NCBI GenBank assembly: GCA_024500155.1
Contig: CM044862.1
Span: 26,439,501 to 26,503,500 of the forward strand
Reading direction: 5' to 3'
Source of the DNA: Chenopodium formosanum
Lineage: Eukaryota > Streptophyta > Magnoliopsida > Caryophyllales > Amaranthaceae
Length of the DNA: 64,000 nt
The notes under the pieces are model-generated. The model was not told the DNA's origin. It made no database searches and saw only the letters and a program-made list of their open reading frames with translations. Both the position numbers and the translations under genes were made by a program. The stretch's first letter is position 1. Each line of letters starts with the position of its first letter. Shown here piece after piece: positions 47,291-58,459 of this stretch.

Positions 47291-48190
47291 CATGTAGGGA
47301 TTTGTCGTGGAGCCAATCTTCACAATTAAAATGGAAGAAGACTTGGAAGAACCATTTAAGCTTGATCCATATTCCACTCGGATAGTAAACAACATCTTGC
47401 TCAAGAGTAGTTACTGTCCTGGGATGTCTTTGGGAATAGGAATGAAGAAATCTCTCTTACTTCCTATCCAGAAGAAAAGCTTCTCCTTTGGATTGGGATA
47501 TAAACCAAACAAAGAAGAATTGGAGTCTCACGATGCAAAAAAAAAGCACGTAGGGAAAAAAATAAGAAAGGGATAATCACTTTACTCTCATCCTATCAAC
47601 AAACCCTTAATGGACAATTCATTAGGGAGGGAGAATATTACGCATGCTACGACTTTCCACAAACCTTAGTTTTAGAAGGAATCAAGAAGCTTGGATTTGA
47701 AATATTTCATGATTGCTACTTATTGGATGACGATCTTAGTATCGTTAAATCAAAACACACAACACCAGGGTGCTATGATGGGCAAGCATTTAACTTGCTA
47801 TTTGGACTAGAGCAAAATCATGTCACAACAATGACCAATCAAAACGCCATTCAAGATGAAGCTTTTGACCCAACCACGTTGATCACCCCTTCAAATTAAA
47901 CTTATAAGCGTGGATAAAGTAAATCTTTCAAATGGATCAATCACTAAGGCGATAAACCGGAAATTGTCACAGGCGAAGAGAAGATGTTTGAAGAATCGGA
48001 TGATGAATTTATTATAGACTCTAGGGAAGCTGAAAATTGAGACCTTGTGGCCATTACCGAGTCTTTATTTTCTAGTTCTAAGGACAAAGATCCCAAAAAG
48101 GATTATTCTCTTGATGTACTCTCTTTTGATTTTAATAATATGAGCTCTATTTCTGAATATATGCCTTCTCTTGAATCTTTTGAATGCTAT
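47291..48190 (+). pseudogene. G-patch-like region and acidic linker of G4
   Basis: CPGMSLGIGMKKS followed by FSFGLGYKPNKEELE (47418-47530) matches the glycine-rich block of G1 and G3. Downstream LNGQFIREGEYYACYDFP and GFEIFHDCYLLDD (47610-47730) repeat the order of the other elements. An acidic stretch follows to the RT. I looked for the intron that Ogre elements carry between protease and RT and could not support one. Confidence 0.55.
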
Positions 48191-49215
48191 AACAATTAAT
48201 ATAATGAAGATGATAACATTAATAAATTGGTTGAACTAATGAATGAACGAGAACAAAAGAACCCTATCGTTGAAAAAACTGAAATAGTTAATATAAGAAC
48301 TAACAAAAATATGAGAGAAGTAAAAATTGGCTTAACTCTAAATCCGGAAGAGCGATCGACCTTCATATCGACGCTCAAAGAATTCGAAGATGTGTTTGCT
48401 TAATCATACAAGGAAATGCCTGGAATAAATAGGGAAATCGCGGAACATACCATTCCCTTGAACCCTACATCTAAACCAGTAAAACAAAAACGTCGACGAA
48501 TAAAACCTGGCGTCGCATTATAAATAAATGAAGAAGTAAAAAAAACACTTGGACACCGGTTTTATTCGCGTATGTAATTACCCTGAATGGGTAGTGATAT
48601 CGTTCCACTCCCTAAAAAGGATGGATAGGATCACGTGTGTGTTGACTTTAAGGATCTTAATAAAGCTAGCCCTAAAGACGATTTTCCTCTACCACATATT
48701 GATATATTAGTAGATAACACGGTTGAACATGCGATGTTATCCTTTATGGATGGATACGCAGGTTATAACAAAATTTTAATGGCAAAAGAAGATGAAGAAA
48801 AGACATGCTTTATTACCCTTTGGGGTACTTATTGCTACACAGTCATTCCATTGGGTTTAAAAAATGCAGGAGCTACGTACCAAATAACGACTACGACTCT
48901 CTTGCATGATATGATGTATAAAGAAATAGAAGTCTATGTGGATGATATGATCGTTAAGTCCAAAGATAGAATGGGACATATAAAAGCTTTACACAAATTT
49001 TTCATTCGCATATAAGAATATAACATGCGATTGAATCCACAAAAATGCGCCTTCAGAGTAACTTCTGGTAAGTTACTCGGATACGTAGTAAGCACACGTG
49101 GCATCGAGATCAATCCCTCCATAATAAAGGCAATTTTTGACATGCCTCCCCCTCTAATAGAAAAAGAAATTAAGGGATTCTTTGGCAAATTACCATACAT
49201 TAGTCGATTTATCAA
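48191..49215 (+). pseudogene. Reverse transcriptase of G4
   Basis: VKIGLTLNPEERSTF and INREIAEHTIPLNP open the region, VCVDFKDLNKASPKDDFPL and FMDGYAGYNKILM follow, then GTYCYTVIPLGLKNAG and the catalytic YVDD at 48935-48946. The C-terminal CAFRVTSGKLLGYV block is in the frame from 49025. Stops at 48402, 48522 and 49015 break the frame. Confidence 0.85.
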
Positions 49216-49780
49216 CAAATTGACTATGACTTGTGAGCCAATATTTAAAAAAATTGAAAAAAGAGGAGAAACATGAATGGGACGATCAATGCCAAAAGGC
49301 CTTCGAGAAAATCAAAGATTATCTCAAAAGTCCACCAATTTTAGCACCACCAATACCCAAACTACCTCTTAGGCTATACATTACAATTACAGACAAAGCC
49401 ACAGGGGCCATGTTAGCACAAGAGGTAGAAAAAGTCAAACGTTTAATATATTATATAAGTAAGAAATTCATCTAATACGAAACAAAATATAGCACCTTAG
49501 AAAAGACAAGCCTAGAATTAGTGTGGGCAACAAAAAGGTAACGACATTATATGTTACCACACACTACTCATGTGATTTTTCTACAAAATCCGATAAAGTA
49601 TTTGTCTGAACAACCACCATACAAGGTAAGATATCTAAGTGGTTTGTGATGTTGGATGAATTTGAGCTAAAATATATTCCTGAAAAATTAATGAAAGGAA
49701 AAGTAATTTCCGACTTTCTAGCGCAACATCCAATTCAAACAAGCCGTGCAGAAACTACTCATCTTCCGGATGAAGAGATT
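49216..49780 (+). pseudogene. Gypsy-type RNase H of G4
   Basis: CQKAFEKIKDYLKSPP, then ITDKATGAMLAQEVEK and YYISKKFI, with two frameshifts near 49270 and 49475. It is the first of the two RNase H domains of Tat elements. The usual DASD motif reads TDKATG, so it is probably catalytically dead even in the source copy. Confidence 0.7.
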
Positions 49781-50251
49781 CTCATGACACAAGATGACAA
49801 ATGGGTAATGTACTTCGACGGTGCGTCCAATCAAAAAGGATGTGGCGTAGGAGGGTTACTCATAAGTCCAAAGGGAGCACATACTCCAATCTCTGTAAAT
49901 TAGACTTTGAGGTTACTAATAATGTCGCAGAATGTAAAGCGTGCATTATTGGACTAGAAGCAACGGCTAGCATAGGTGTGCAAAAATTAGAGGTATATGG
50001 AGACTCCAGTTTGATTTAAAATCATATATTAGAAAAATGGAAAATAAATAAATTCACAATGATATTATACCAAGCACACCTAAAGCAACTCATCGAGCAT
50101 TTTGAACATATTGATTTTAAATATCTCCCAAGGGATGACAATCAATTTGCCGATGCGCTAGCAAAATTAGCCTCAATGATCAACATTCTAGATCACTTAA
50201 ATATGATGCCATTATGCGTTGATATAAGGGAAGAACTAGCGTATTGCAACG
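49781..50251 (+). pseudogene. Second (archaeal-type) RNase H of G4
   Basis: MYFDGASNQKGCGVGG has the first catalytic aspartate, EVTNNVAECKACIIGLEA the glutamate and VYGDSSLI the second aspartate. YLPRDDNQFADALAKLASM closes the domain with the last acidic residue. A frameshift near 49900 separates the first block. The solo LTR is inserted just after this domain. Confidence 0.8.
50247..50251 (+). repeat. Target-site duplication of the solo LTR, left
   Basis: CAACG here and CAACG again at 51921-51925: a perfect five-base match. Confidence 0.9.
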
Positions 50252-51920
50252 TCCAGACACCTAAAAATGTCTCCCCAAAACCAAACTCGATGATGAACAA
50301 CCTTTCACCGCCACTATTGGTCGGATTCGGTATTTAATCCCAAGAGTGCTTAATAAAATCGTATTTAATTAAATTTAATTTTTGAATAGTCCATGGAACA
50401 ATCTTGATGTTTGGTCAAAGAATAGTTTTTTAATTATTGCCCAAACTTTTATTGTTTCATTATTTATTTTGGCCAAAACCTTCTATTCATTTTATTTACT
50501 TATTTTCTTTTTTTAGTCTAAATAATAATAATAATAAATCAGAAATGGCCCGAAATTATCAAACGACACTTAAAAATGCTGAACAAAATTAGGGTTAAAA
50601 ATGAATTTGGACGGAAAAATTGACTGTAGGATCCCGCCTCACGGTACAATCAACCATGTCACGGGAATGTTCCCCGTCTGACAGTGGAAATCCCTGTGAC
50701 ACGGGGCACCTGCTGTGACACGGGGGTTTCTGTGTCCTTTCTACGTAATCCCTTCACCCATTTTGTTCCACGTTCAATAAATATTTCCCGCGTCACACAA
50801 GCTGTCGATCGTGTCATGGGAATGTTCCCCGTCTGACGGTGGGATTTCCCGTGTCACGGTGCACTTTTCCGTGTCGCAGTGTACTTTTTTAGGGTTTTTA
50901 TCATTATAGGGTATCGTGTGTTCCCTCATCACATTTTTTCTATAAATACTCCTTTTTTTCTGATGTACAAGGCATCAATGAATTCTCTGTTTTTTATATC
51001 TTCTATGCTCTAGCCTAAACACTAGCCTACCCTTCTTCTTTTAAAATTCCTTCTTCAAGCACTTTAAGGAGTCCATACTTTACTCGTGATTCTGTCCTTA
51101 ACTCAAGGCGTGAAAGGTAGAACTGTTTGAGGGTTTGGCCCCAAATCAACTCTATTTAATTTAATTTAATTATTGTTTTATTATTATTTCCTTAAAGTTA
51201 CTAACTCGTTTATTATTTTATAGTTGCAAGCAAACAGAATCAAAGTAAGAATTCTTGTCCTTTTATTTTTATTATTTTTCTAATGATTTTATATTATTGG
51301 AATTGTTGTTGAATTGCTTCCAATATTAATGTTTATTCTATTATATTTATTGATCACCATATTGCATGTTTAAAGGGAATATGTAATTGAAAATCACGCC
51401 TAATAAGATAATTTGGACAACCGGTTTAGGATCCTTTGTAATCTTTTTATTAAATCAAGTGATCACGATATTTTAGAATTATATGTTGCATTAATATTAA
51501 ACCAATTTAGCTTAATAATAGTTTAAATCAAATTGAATCTCTTGTATGCCTTTGTGATCGTAGGAATCACTTTTTATTATAAGAATCGAGTAGAGGCCAA
51601 TACGGGCGAATGTGACTCCATGACTCACTTTGTACCATCATCCCCGATCCTCCTTTCGTGGTTCCAAACCATATGGAGTTAGTAATCTAATGGATTATGA
51701 ATGGGGTATAACCTTCACGGGTCATTCGTTGTTGCCTTCGTTGTCCCATATTCGTGGTTGCCTTAAATGATCCGTGAACGGTTTATAAGCTCCTTAAAAA
51801 CTTGTTGTCGGCTCCCTACTTTATTTGTCCCTAATTGTATTAAGTTAATTCCCACTTCCTATGAGTGTCAAGCATATTCACACATGCTTTAACGTAGACG
51901 CACTTTGAATGACGCCTACA
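50252..51920 (+). repeat. Solo LTR inserted in G4 pol
   Basis: Begins TCCAGACACCTAAAAATG (TG changed to TC) and ends GACGCCTACA, 1669 bases. The first 120 bases and the last 860 bases match the LARD LTRs. The middle (about 50375-51000) is different and CG-rich, with two GTCACGGG...CCCGTCTGAC hairpins (50658-50682, 50813-50837). TATAAATACT at 50941-50950 is the TATA box. No PBS or interior follows, and pol resumes after the duplication. Confidence 0.9.
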
Positions 51921-51925
51921 CAACG

Positions 51926-53203
51926 CAATAGAGGAAATAAATGACATTGAAGGATACAATCCTTGGTATGATCATATCCTCTAATATATTACTCATGCCA
52001 CATATCCCGAAAATACTTTGTCTAAAGACCAACGAGACATACGAATACTTGCAGCCCAATATGGTCTAATAAATGGTCAATTATGCAAAAAAGGACCTAA
52101 TGGTCAAAGCTTACTATGTATAGGCCAACTGAAAGCCACACGTCTTATGGAAAATACTCACAAAGGTGTTTGTGGACCTCACATGAAGGGTAAAATGCTT
52201 TCAAAAATAATTGCACGACAAGGGTACTATTGTTCCACTATGGAACATGATTGCATACAATATGTTAAAAAAATGTCAATAGTTCCAAATGTTCACCAAC
52301 TTACAACACCTTCCACCATCCGAACTATACAATCTCACTCCCCTTTAGCCTTTTTCGACTTCGGGAATTGACCTAATTGGAAAAGTCTCTCCAACAAGAT
52401 CAGGAGGGCAAGAGTATGTATTAGTTGTCATTGGTTACTAAGTGGATTGAGGCTGCTTCTTACGTGAATATTACTTCTAAACATGTCACATAGTTTCTCG
52501 AACAAAACATATTTTGTAGATATAGAGTTCCACATGAACTAATTAGTGATCAGGGATCTTAATTCAAAGCTAAAGTCGAGACCCTCCTAACTCATTATAA
52601 AGTAAAACATCATCACTGATCCCCATACAGACCTCAAATGAATGGAGCTGTAGAGTCGACAAATAAAAATATAATCGTCATCATTAAGAAAATGGCAGAA
52701 AATTACAAAGACTGGCCGAATAAACTACACTTCGCATTATGGGTTATAGAACGTCTATACGGACATCAATAGGAGTAACTCCATACTCCTTGGTTTTCGA
52801 AATGGACGCAATTCAACCAGTCGAACTGGAAATACCATGCTTATGCATTGTACTTGAAATTAAGCTACCGGAATCTTAATGGATAAGAGCGAGGTATGAA
52901 GAGCTTTTATTCCTCGATAAACGATGATTAAGAGCTTTGCATCATGTACAAGTCTACCAAAGGCGCATTGCGTGTCATTTAAATAAAAGAGTAAAACCTA
53001 GAAATATAAAAGAAGGGGATTTTGTACTAAAGGAGGTTAGGGGTCCATCAACCGATTCAAGAGGGAAATTCATACCTAATTGGATAGGTCTCTACCGCGT
53101 AATTGAAATCCTATCAGGAGGAGTCGTCAGATTAATGGATATAGGAGGAAATGAAATTCGCCAATTAATAAACATTGATTGCCTTAAGAAATATTACATA
53201 TAA
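51926..53203 (+). pseudogene. Integrase of G4
   Basis: YNPWYDHIL opens the region. NTHKGVCGPHMKGKML and YYCSTMEHDC give a damaged HHCC zinc-binding domain, in which the last cysteines are lost. The catalytic core (52370-52760) is degraded, though WIEAASY-like, LISDQGS-like and MNGAVES-like blocks can be read in shifting frames. The C-terminal frame 52937-53203 is intact: YQRRIACHLNKRVKPR, GKFIPNWIGLYRVIEIL and LMDIGGNEI, ending with a stop at 53203. Confidence 0.75.
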
Positions 53204-53985
53204 AATTCGGATAAAACTCGTTCACTCATACAACCATTTTTAATTAAGCATTCATTTGAGAGATTCTAAGTGTTAAGCATTTTACCGAGTAACACCGTAA
53301 AATACGTAACACTTGGTGGGTAATTTAGAAATAATAAACCGTTCTAAGTGTTCAAATTTTTTCGAACATCACGAAAAAATCTTCACACTTGGGGGGGGGG
53401 GATTACAATACGAATTTTTTTAAGAAATTTTTTTCGAGACATTCGTAGCACAGGTGTCGCGCGCAACTGGAATAGTTACGCGCGAATGTCACGCACAACT
53501 GATTTTGTTGCGAGCGACAAACTCGTGCACCTTTAGACGTTGCGCGCGCCACCTGATGACGAATTGTGAACTCGAATTTTTGCGTTTGAATGAAGCTGCG
53601 ATTTCTACTTACGGTAAAATAAGGGTGTTTCTTAAATATAACTTATACTCAGAAAATAAAATTAAACTTTGATTTAATTCTTTTAAACAAGGTTTGATTA
53701 ATTATTTCATTTAATGTCTATCTAAGAGATTAAAGAAAAAATAAAAAATATAAATAATAATATAAATAAAATATAGAACTACGCAAAGACCTGCTTTCGT
53801 AATGCGAATGCGTATGCAATCTTTATGATTCGGTCATATCAAAATATAAAAATATAAAGCTCATTTTATTTCATACAAAATTCAAAAGAGAGACAATAAT
53901 GAAATAGATAGTAAACGGGAAAAAAAAATAGTAGAGATTACACTTTATTTGAAAACAAAAACTAATGATGAAATCGTGTAACACT
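53204..53985 (+). other. Spacer between pol and the antisense ORF of G4
   Basis: Non-coding. A run of about ten G residues at 53391-53400 after CACACTT is polypurine-like. A hairpin GCGCGCAACT-GGAAT-AGTTACGCGC (9 of 10 pairs) is at 53459-53483. The rest (53560-53985) is AT-rich with nothing recognisable. Confidence 0.6.
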
Positions 53986-55425
53986 CTAAGGTTGTACAAT
54001 GTCCTCGATTGTCGCAGATGATGGAGGAGTAGTTTCCATCGCAACATTTTTAGAAACCTTGGGGCTTTCCTCTACACTTTTCTTCTTCACGCAAACATTG
54101 TTTTTCAATTTAGGGATTGGGGCCTTAACAACCTATTTTCCTTTCCGTTTGACTATTAGAGCTTTCTTGCGAGTATTTGGCGAAGGTTCTTTGATTTACA
54201 CACATTGTTGCGCGGGTTTGGAGGGAGCTTTCCTTTTTGTTTCCTTCGAACGAGCCTTAGGGCATGAGAAGTCTAATTTTCTTCTCACTTCTTTGTTTTG
54301 GCCACAAGGAGGAGTAGTAGTGGTTTAATGCATCAAAGGCTTCGGTGGATTGCAAGCGGTGGAGGCTTGAAGTTGGGATTGAGCCTTGTTTAGTTCACCT
54401 TTTATCCGCTGCATTCATCCAAGCCTTGTAAAAGGAAGATAATGTGATACTTGCGGGGGGATTTTGTATTACCCACTTAGGAAGACTTGACCAATATTCC
54501 ATCTAACGAGCAATCCTTTCGGGCTTAAAGGTCACATCTTTAGGGGCATTATAATCTTGCGGAGGAATAAATTACCTCATCCCATATTGTCTCAACACCC
54601 TGCAAGGAAAAATATAAGTAGTACTAGATAGGCCTAAAAACCTAATTTAAGGGCAATGTAGACTATTCCCAATCATACTATTTATGTACCACCAAGGAAT
54701 CACAAACCGTATGTTAGGAACCCCATGACAGAAAAACCACGTCCATTCCTCTTCGTTCTTATGCTTATAAAGGATTCAACGTCCAGGGAATGTCTTTACT
54801 CCATTAGCTTCAAGGTTTTGAGGCTGATCAACAATTCACAACGCTCCATGAGCCAAATCTGGAAAAAAAAAAGAAAAGAAAAAAATTAGTTTGCCATTTT
54901 TTACTCAACCAAGTGGCGCGCACAACTAAACCAGTTGCACGCATCCTCCGAGCGCAACAAAGAAGATTTTGTTGTTCATACCAGTGCAACTTCTTGACTT
55001 GCGCTGATAAACGCCGAAGAAAAACGTACGTGTAATAGGAGTGGACTTCCCATGAAACCATTTTTGTTAGGATCTCCTCTAAAGCGATTCAAGCAAAGAA
55101 CGGTTTCCGCCAAAAACAAAGGAGTGGGTGAATGACATCCCTATATTTACTCTACTATGGACACCATTGAATAATCTTCGTATTCTTTGCCTATCCTAAA
55201 TAAACAATTAACAACAAGGTAATAACATAAAACACGAATTTTAAAGCTTTGTTTAGTCATGTTGTCACGAGGGGGGACAAAGTGTTCAATAAATTGAATT
55301 AAATTCACGCCTTCTTCAATTCCTATGTTGGTCAAATCATTTTCGGACAAGCCAAAAAATCTTTGGAATATAGGTTTGGGATTCGACAAGGTAGGCGAAT
55401 AAGTCACGGAGAGAGTGTTTGTAGG
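53986..55425 (-). pseudogene. Antisense ORF of G4, plant-mobile-domain-like, with one intron
   Basis: Read on the minus strand, the exons give FFGLSENDLTNIGIEEG, SFKIRVLCYYLVVNCLF, SPTPLFLAETVLCLNRF and GFMGSPLLLH, then after the intron IWLMERCE, then in a shifted frame EEEWTWFFCHGVP, VIPWWYINSMIGNSLHCP, LRQYGMR, IPPQDYNAPKDVTF and MEYWSSLPKWV, ending in a basic, proline-rich tail and a TAG at 53988-53986. The order resembles the plant-mobile-domain-like proteins reported from additional ORFs of Tat elements; this comparison is from memory. Several stops make it a pseudogene. LARD-2 cuts off its N-terminus. The plus-strand frame 53999-54328 is its shadow. Confidence 0.65.
54859..55029 (-). 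other. Probable intron in the antisense ORF
   Basis: Exon 1 ends GSPLLLH at 55030 and is followed by GTACGT. The intron ends in a T-rich tract and TTCCAG at 54859, and exon 2 resumes IWLMERC in frame. The 171 bases contain a stop-containing GCGCAAC word island (54913-55005). Confidence 0.65.
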
Positions 55426-55713
55426 TGTAGACACCTAAAAATGTATCCCCAAAACCAAACCCGATGATGAACAACCTTTCACCGCCATTATTGGTATAGT
55501 TGAGTATTTAATTTTGGAGTTCTTAAATCAATATTTCCATTTCATAAACCAACCCAAATCCTAGCCCATTTCCCAAAACCATAACTTATTTTCCTCTTTT
55601 CGTGCCTTTAAACCCAAAATAATTCACTTCCTGTCCTTTAAAATCATTCATTTCGTGTCCTTTTCATAAAAACGTTTATTTCAGTTTTTTTTGGTCCATA
55701 ATCTGGGTACAAT
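55426..55713 (+). repeat. 5' LTR of LARD-2, left part
   Basis: TGTAGACACCTAAAAATG onward, matching 36273 and 42728. Ends with TACAAT, whose AAT is duplicated by the CACTA-like insertion. Confidence 0.9.
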
Positions 55714-56339
55714 CACAACTACAAAAAGAGTGTTTTATCGACGCTGGACCCTCGACGCTAGACAAGGAGCGTCAGCTAAAAATTATACTATGCGTATTTT
55801 GTCGACGCTTTTTAGAGTCGAAATTATTTTTCGACAGACAAAAGCGTCGAGAAACAGTAGCACGTGCCCCACACGTGAATGCAAAACCCACTATTGTAAA
55901 TTTATGGAAATCCAAATTTAAACTCCTTACTAATCAGTTATGAACCCTAAATTTTCTTCTCCCCTTCATTCGTAATCCTTCAAACTCAGATCTTTGTCCC
56001 TGTTTGAGGCGATTTTGAAATTACAAATATGGATTATGATTTCATTTTTTTTCCCCTCTTTACATATATGGTTTATAATTTCAAATTTTCGCCCCTCTGT
56101 GAATCGATTTCGAAGAGTATTTCATCAGTTTCAACTCAGATCGTCGCCCTCTCTGATTATATTTCGAAATGAGGTAAATCAATTTAAAATTAAGGTTCAA
56201 ATTCAGATCTTTGTCTTATTGTAATTGATTTCGTCCATCATCTCTGTGCCGATAATATGTACATTTTCTTTTTTGATTTTTTTTGTCCTTTTTTTTAATT
56301 TGGAATTGGGTTTGTGGTTTATTTTTAATTTTTTTTTCA

Positions 56340-58425
56340 ATAATGCTAGAAAACTATGGTCAGACTATGGGTGCAATTGATGAACAACAGAGATTTCAAG
56401 GTTTCGTTATGTTTATAAATTATTTGGTTTAATTTTGTGGTACAGATTTCGATGCGATTGGGGTCACGTTGTTCACGAAAATGAGAGAGATTCTTCAAAT
56501 CAAACTCTCTTCTATGTTCTCTTTAGTTTGGAATTCAGGACTCAATTCAAAAATGGTGAGCCAAGTAGATATTAACTGATTAAGTATGAATTATACTATA
56601 CTACTGGCTTGAGTTTAATCTTCTCTGTACCTCTATTTTTTTAACATGTCAATTCCATCATTTTGATAGTAGTTAGACAAACTTACTCTAATTTTTCCCC
56701 AAAAACTTAAGTTAAACAGAGTAAAGCTATGAAGTCGCAACAACAAAACACTGTGATTCCAGTTAAGGGTTTGGTCTATTGCCTACTATTTATGCTTCTG
56801 ATGGTTAGTTATATGTATCTTTCATAGTTTAAACCAATTTTTTATTTGGGCAATTATATACTTCTTGATTAAAATGTGACAGCTTGATGATTAATTATTT
56901 TTGGTTTATATGATATAATATGATTGCCTACTTTATGTTGTTCTTGGTTTTCTTGGAAATATGTCATCAGGGGTTTTGTCGGTTGTGCCACTTAATTTGG
57001 TACTAATCTATGAGAGTTTTGTTTGTTGTTCTTTCGTGGTTTTGTACTAATAAATTGGTTTTTGGATGTAAATAATACAAAATTTAAGGTGCTCGAGTTT
57101 ACAAGTAATATAATTGCCAAAAGCTAAAACCTGAATGAGGAATTAGATACACCCTCCATAGATGTAAAAACTCAGATAAAATTGTAGTTTAATATTTTGA
57201 GTGCTCAACACCCATTTCAGTACATGTTGTTTCTATTGGGTGTGATAATGAATTTCACTTCTGATTATTTAGCAATTAACTACTACATATTGGTATCTAG
57301 TTTATCTTACTAATGAAATTTTATCTCATGATAATTTTTTATGTATATTGCTAAATTTGCCTTTAGTATCATACTGATATATATCGTGCTTTCTTAGTGG
57401 AAACTTGTAGTTGTCTCACAAAAGGATCTTAGACGAGTGTGGTCTGGTTTAATCTAATTGAAGATGTTAGCTTTTATAACTACTACATTGATTAGTTAGT
57501 GTGCTCAGATTCAATATTGGCACGTTCTTACATCGAGTTTGCTTACTTTCTGCTTTTGCTACACTTGGTGGCAAGTTCTTAGCTCTCTGCCAATTCTGCC
57601 ATTTCATTTTCTATTTATCTAAAATTAGATTATAAATAGCAGGTTTCTGCTGGTATGTCATTTACCCGGGAGTCAAGACAGGACTTAAATTTTTTCCTAC
57701 TTCCTAACCAGGTATCACTACATATATTTACTTGGTTTTGTTAGTAGTATATATTTCTAAATTCATATTCATATAAAGTAAGAATGATGTATACTATTTA
57801 AATAGTACGGAGCTACAATGAGTCAACGAATTCCCTGATATAAAAGTCACAGTGTGACGCTTGCCTATTATAGTCACAATATATAAAAGAAAAGGTTCAG
57901 CTCTTTATTACTTGTATGTGTTTCACATTCCTGATTCTGTTTCTGGTGAATTCTGGCGACACAGAGTTATAGTCTACAGAGAATGTACTTGGAGATTGAG
58001 TTTACTTATTTTTTTTCTTATAGCTCTCTCATACTTGAAACTTGACAAAGTTTATAAGTCTTGATACGTATAAGCCAAGATCAATGCAAAATTATCTATA
58101 GATCTAACTAAATCAATAAGGTGTATTTGTTTTGCCTGTATCTTAGATTCAAGTAAGTCTTCTAGAATCTAAAGCAATGGTAAATCTATAGAAATAATTT
58201 GTGTACGTGTCAATTCAATCTCTGTTAAGGTGTTGCATGATAATCTGATTGAGAAGGTTGTTAAAATCTTACTTTGTAGGAATTTCCACTTTGATTTGTT
58301 CTTAAAGTAGTCCATTTGAAGAAGACAAAAAATTGTCAGGTTTATTAATTAGAGATTTCAAATCCATGAGCTGTTGAAGGGAGTTAGTTTTACTTTCAAG
58401 TTCACCCCCTCCCCCCAAACACGCA

Positions 58426-58459
<34 letters not shown>

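Larger units (their letters stand above)
33941..55425 (+). mobile_element. Tat-type Ty3/gypsy element G4, interrupted by three insertions
   Basis: Host parts are 33941-36272, 44802-50251 and 51926-55425. They read LTR, PBS, leader, gag, protease, G-patch-like region, RT, two RNase H domains, integrase, a post-pol spacer and an antisense ORF. Its gag and LTR differ from G1-G3, so it is a second Tat family. Removing the insertions restores continuous domain order. The 3' LTR is outside the window. Every coding domain has stops. Confidence 0.85.

Noticed and set aside
47580..48190. Ogre-type intron between protease and RT in G4
   Set aside because: Readable pol-linker peptides continue through the region and I saw no convincing splice borders.
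53391..53400. G-run as the main polypurine tract and start of the G4 3' LTR
   Set aside because: The following sequence does not match the G4 5' LTR start and the antisense ORF still follows; the 3' LTR must lie further right.
53999..54328. 109-codon plus-strand frame
   Set aside because: It is the complement of the basic tail of the antisense ORF, which has the better supported reading.
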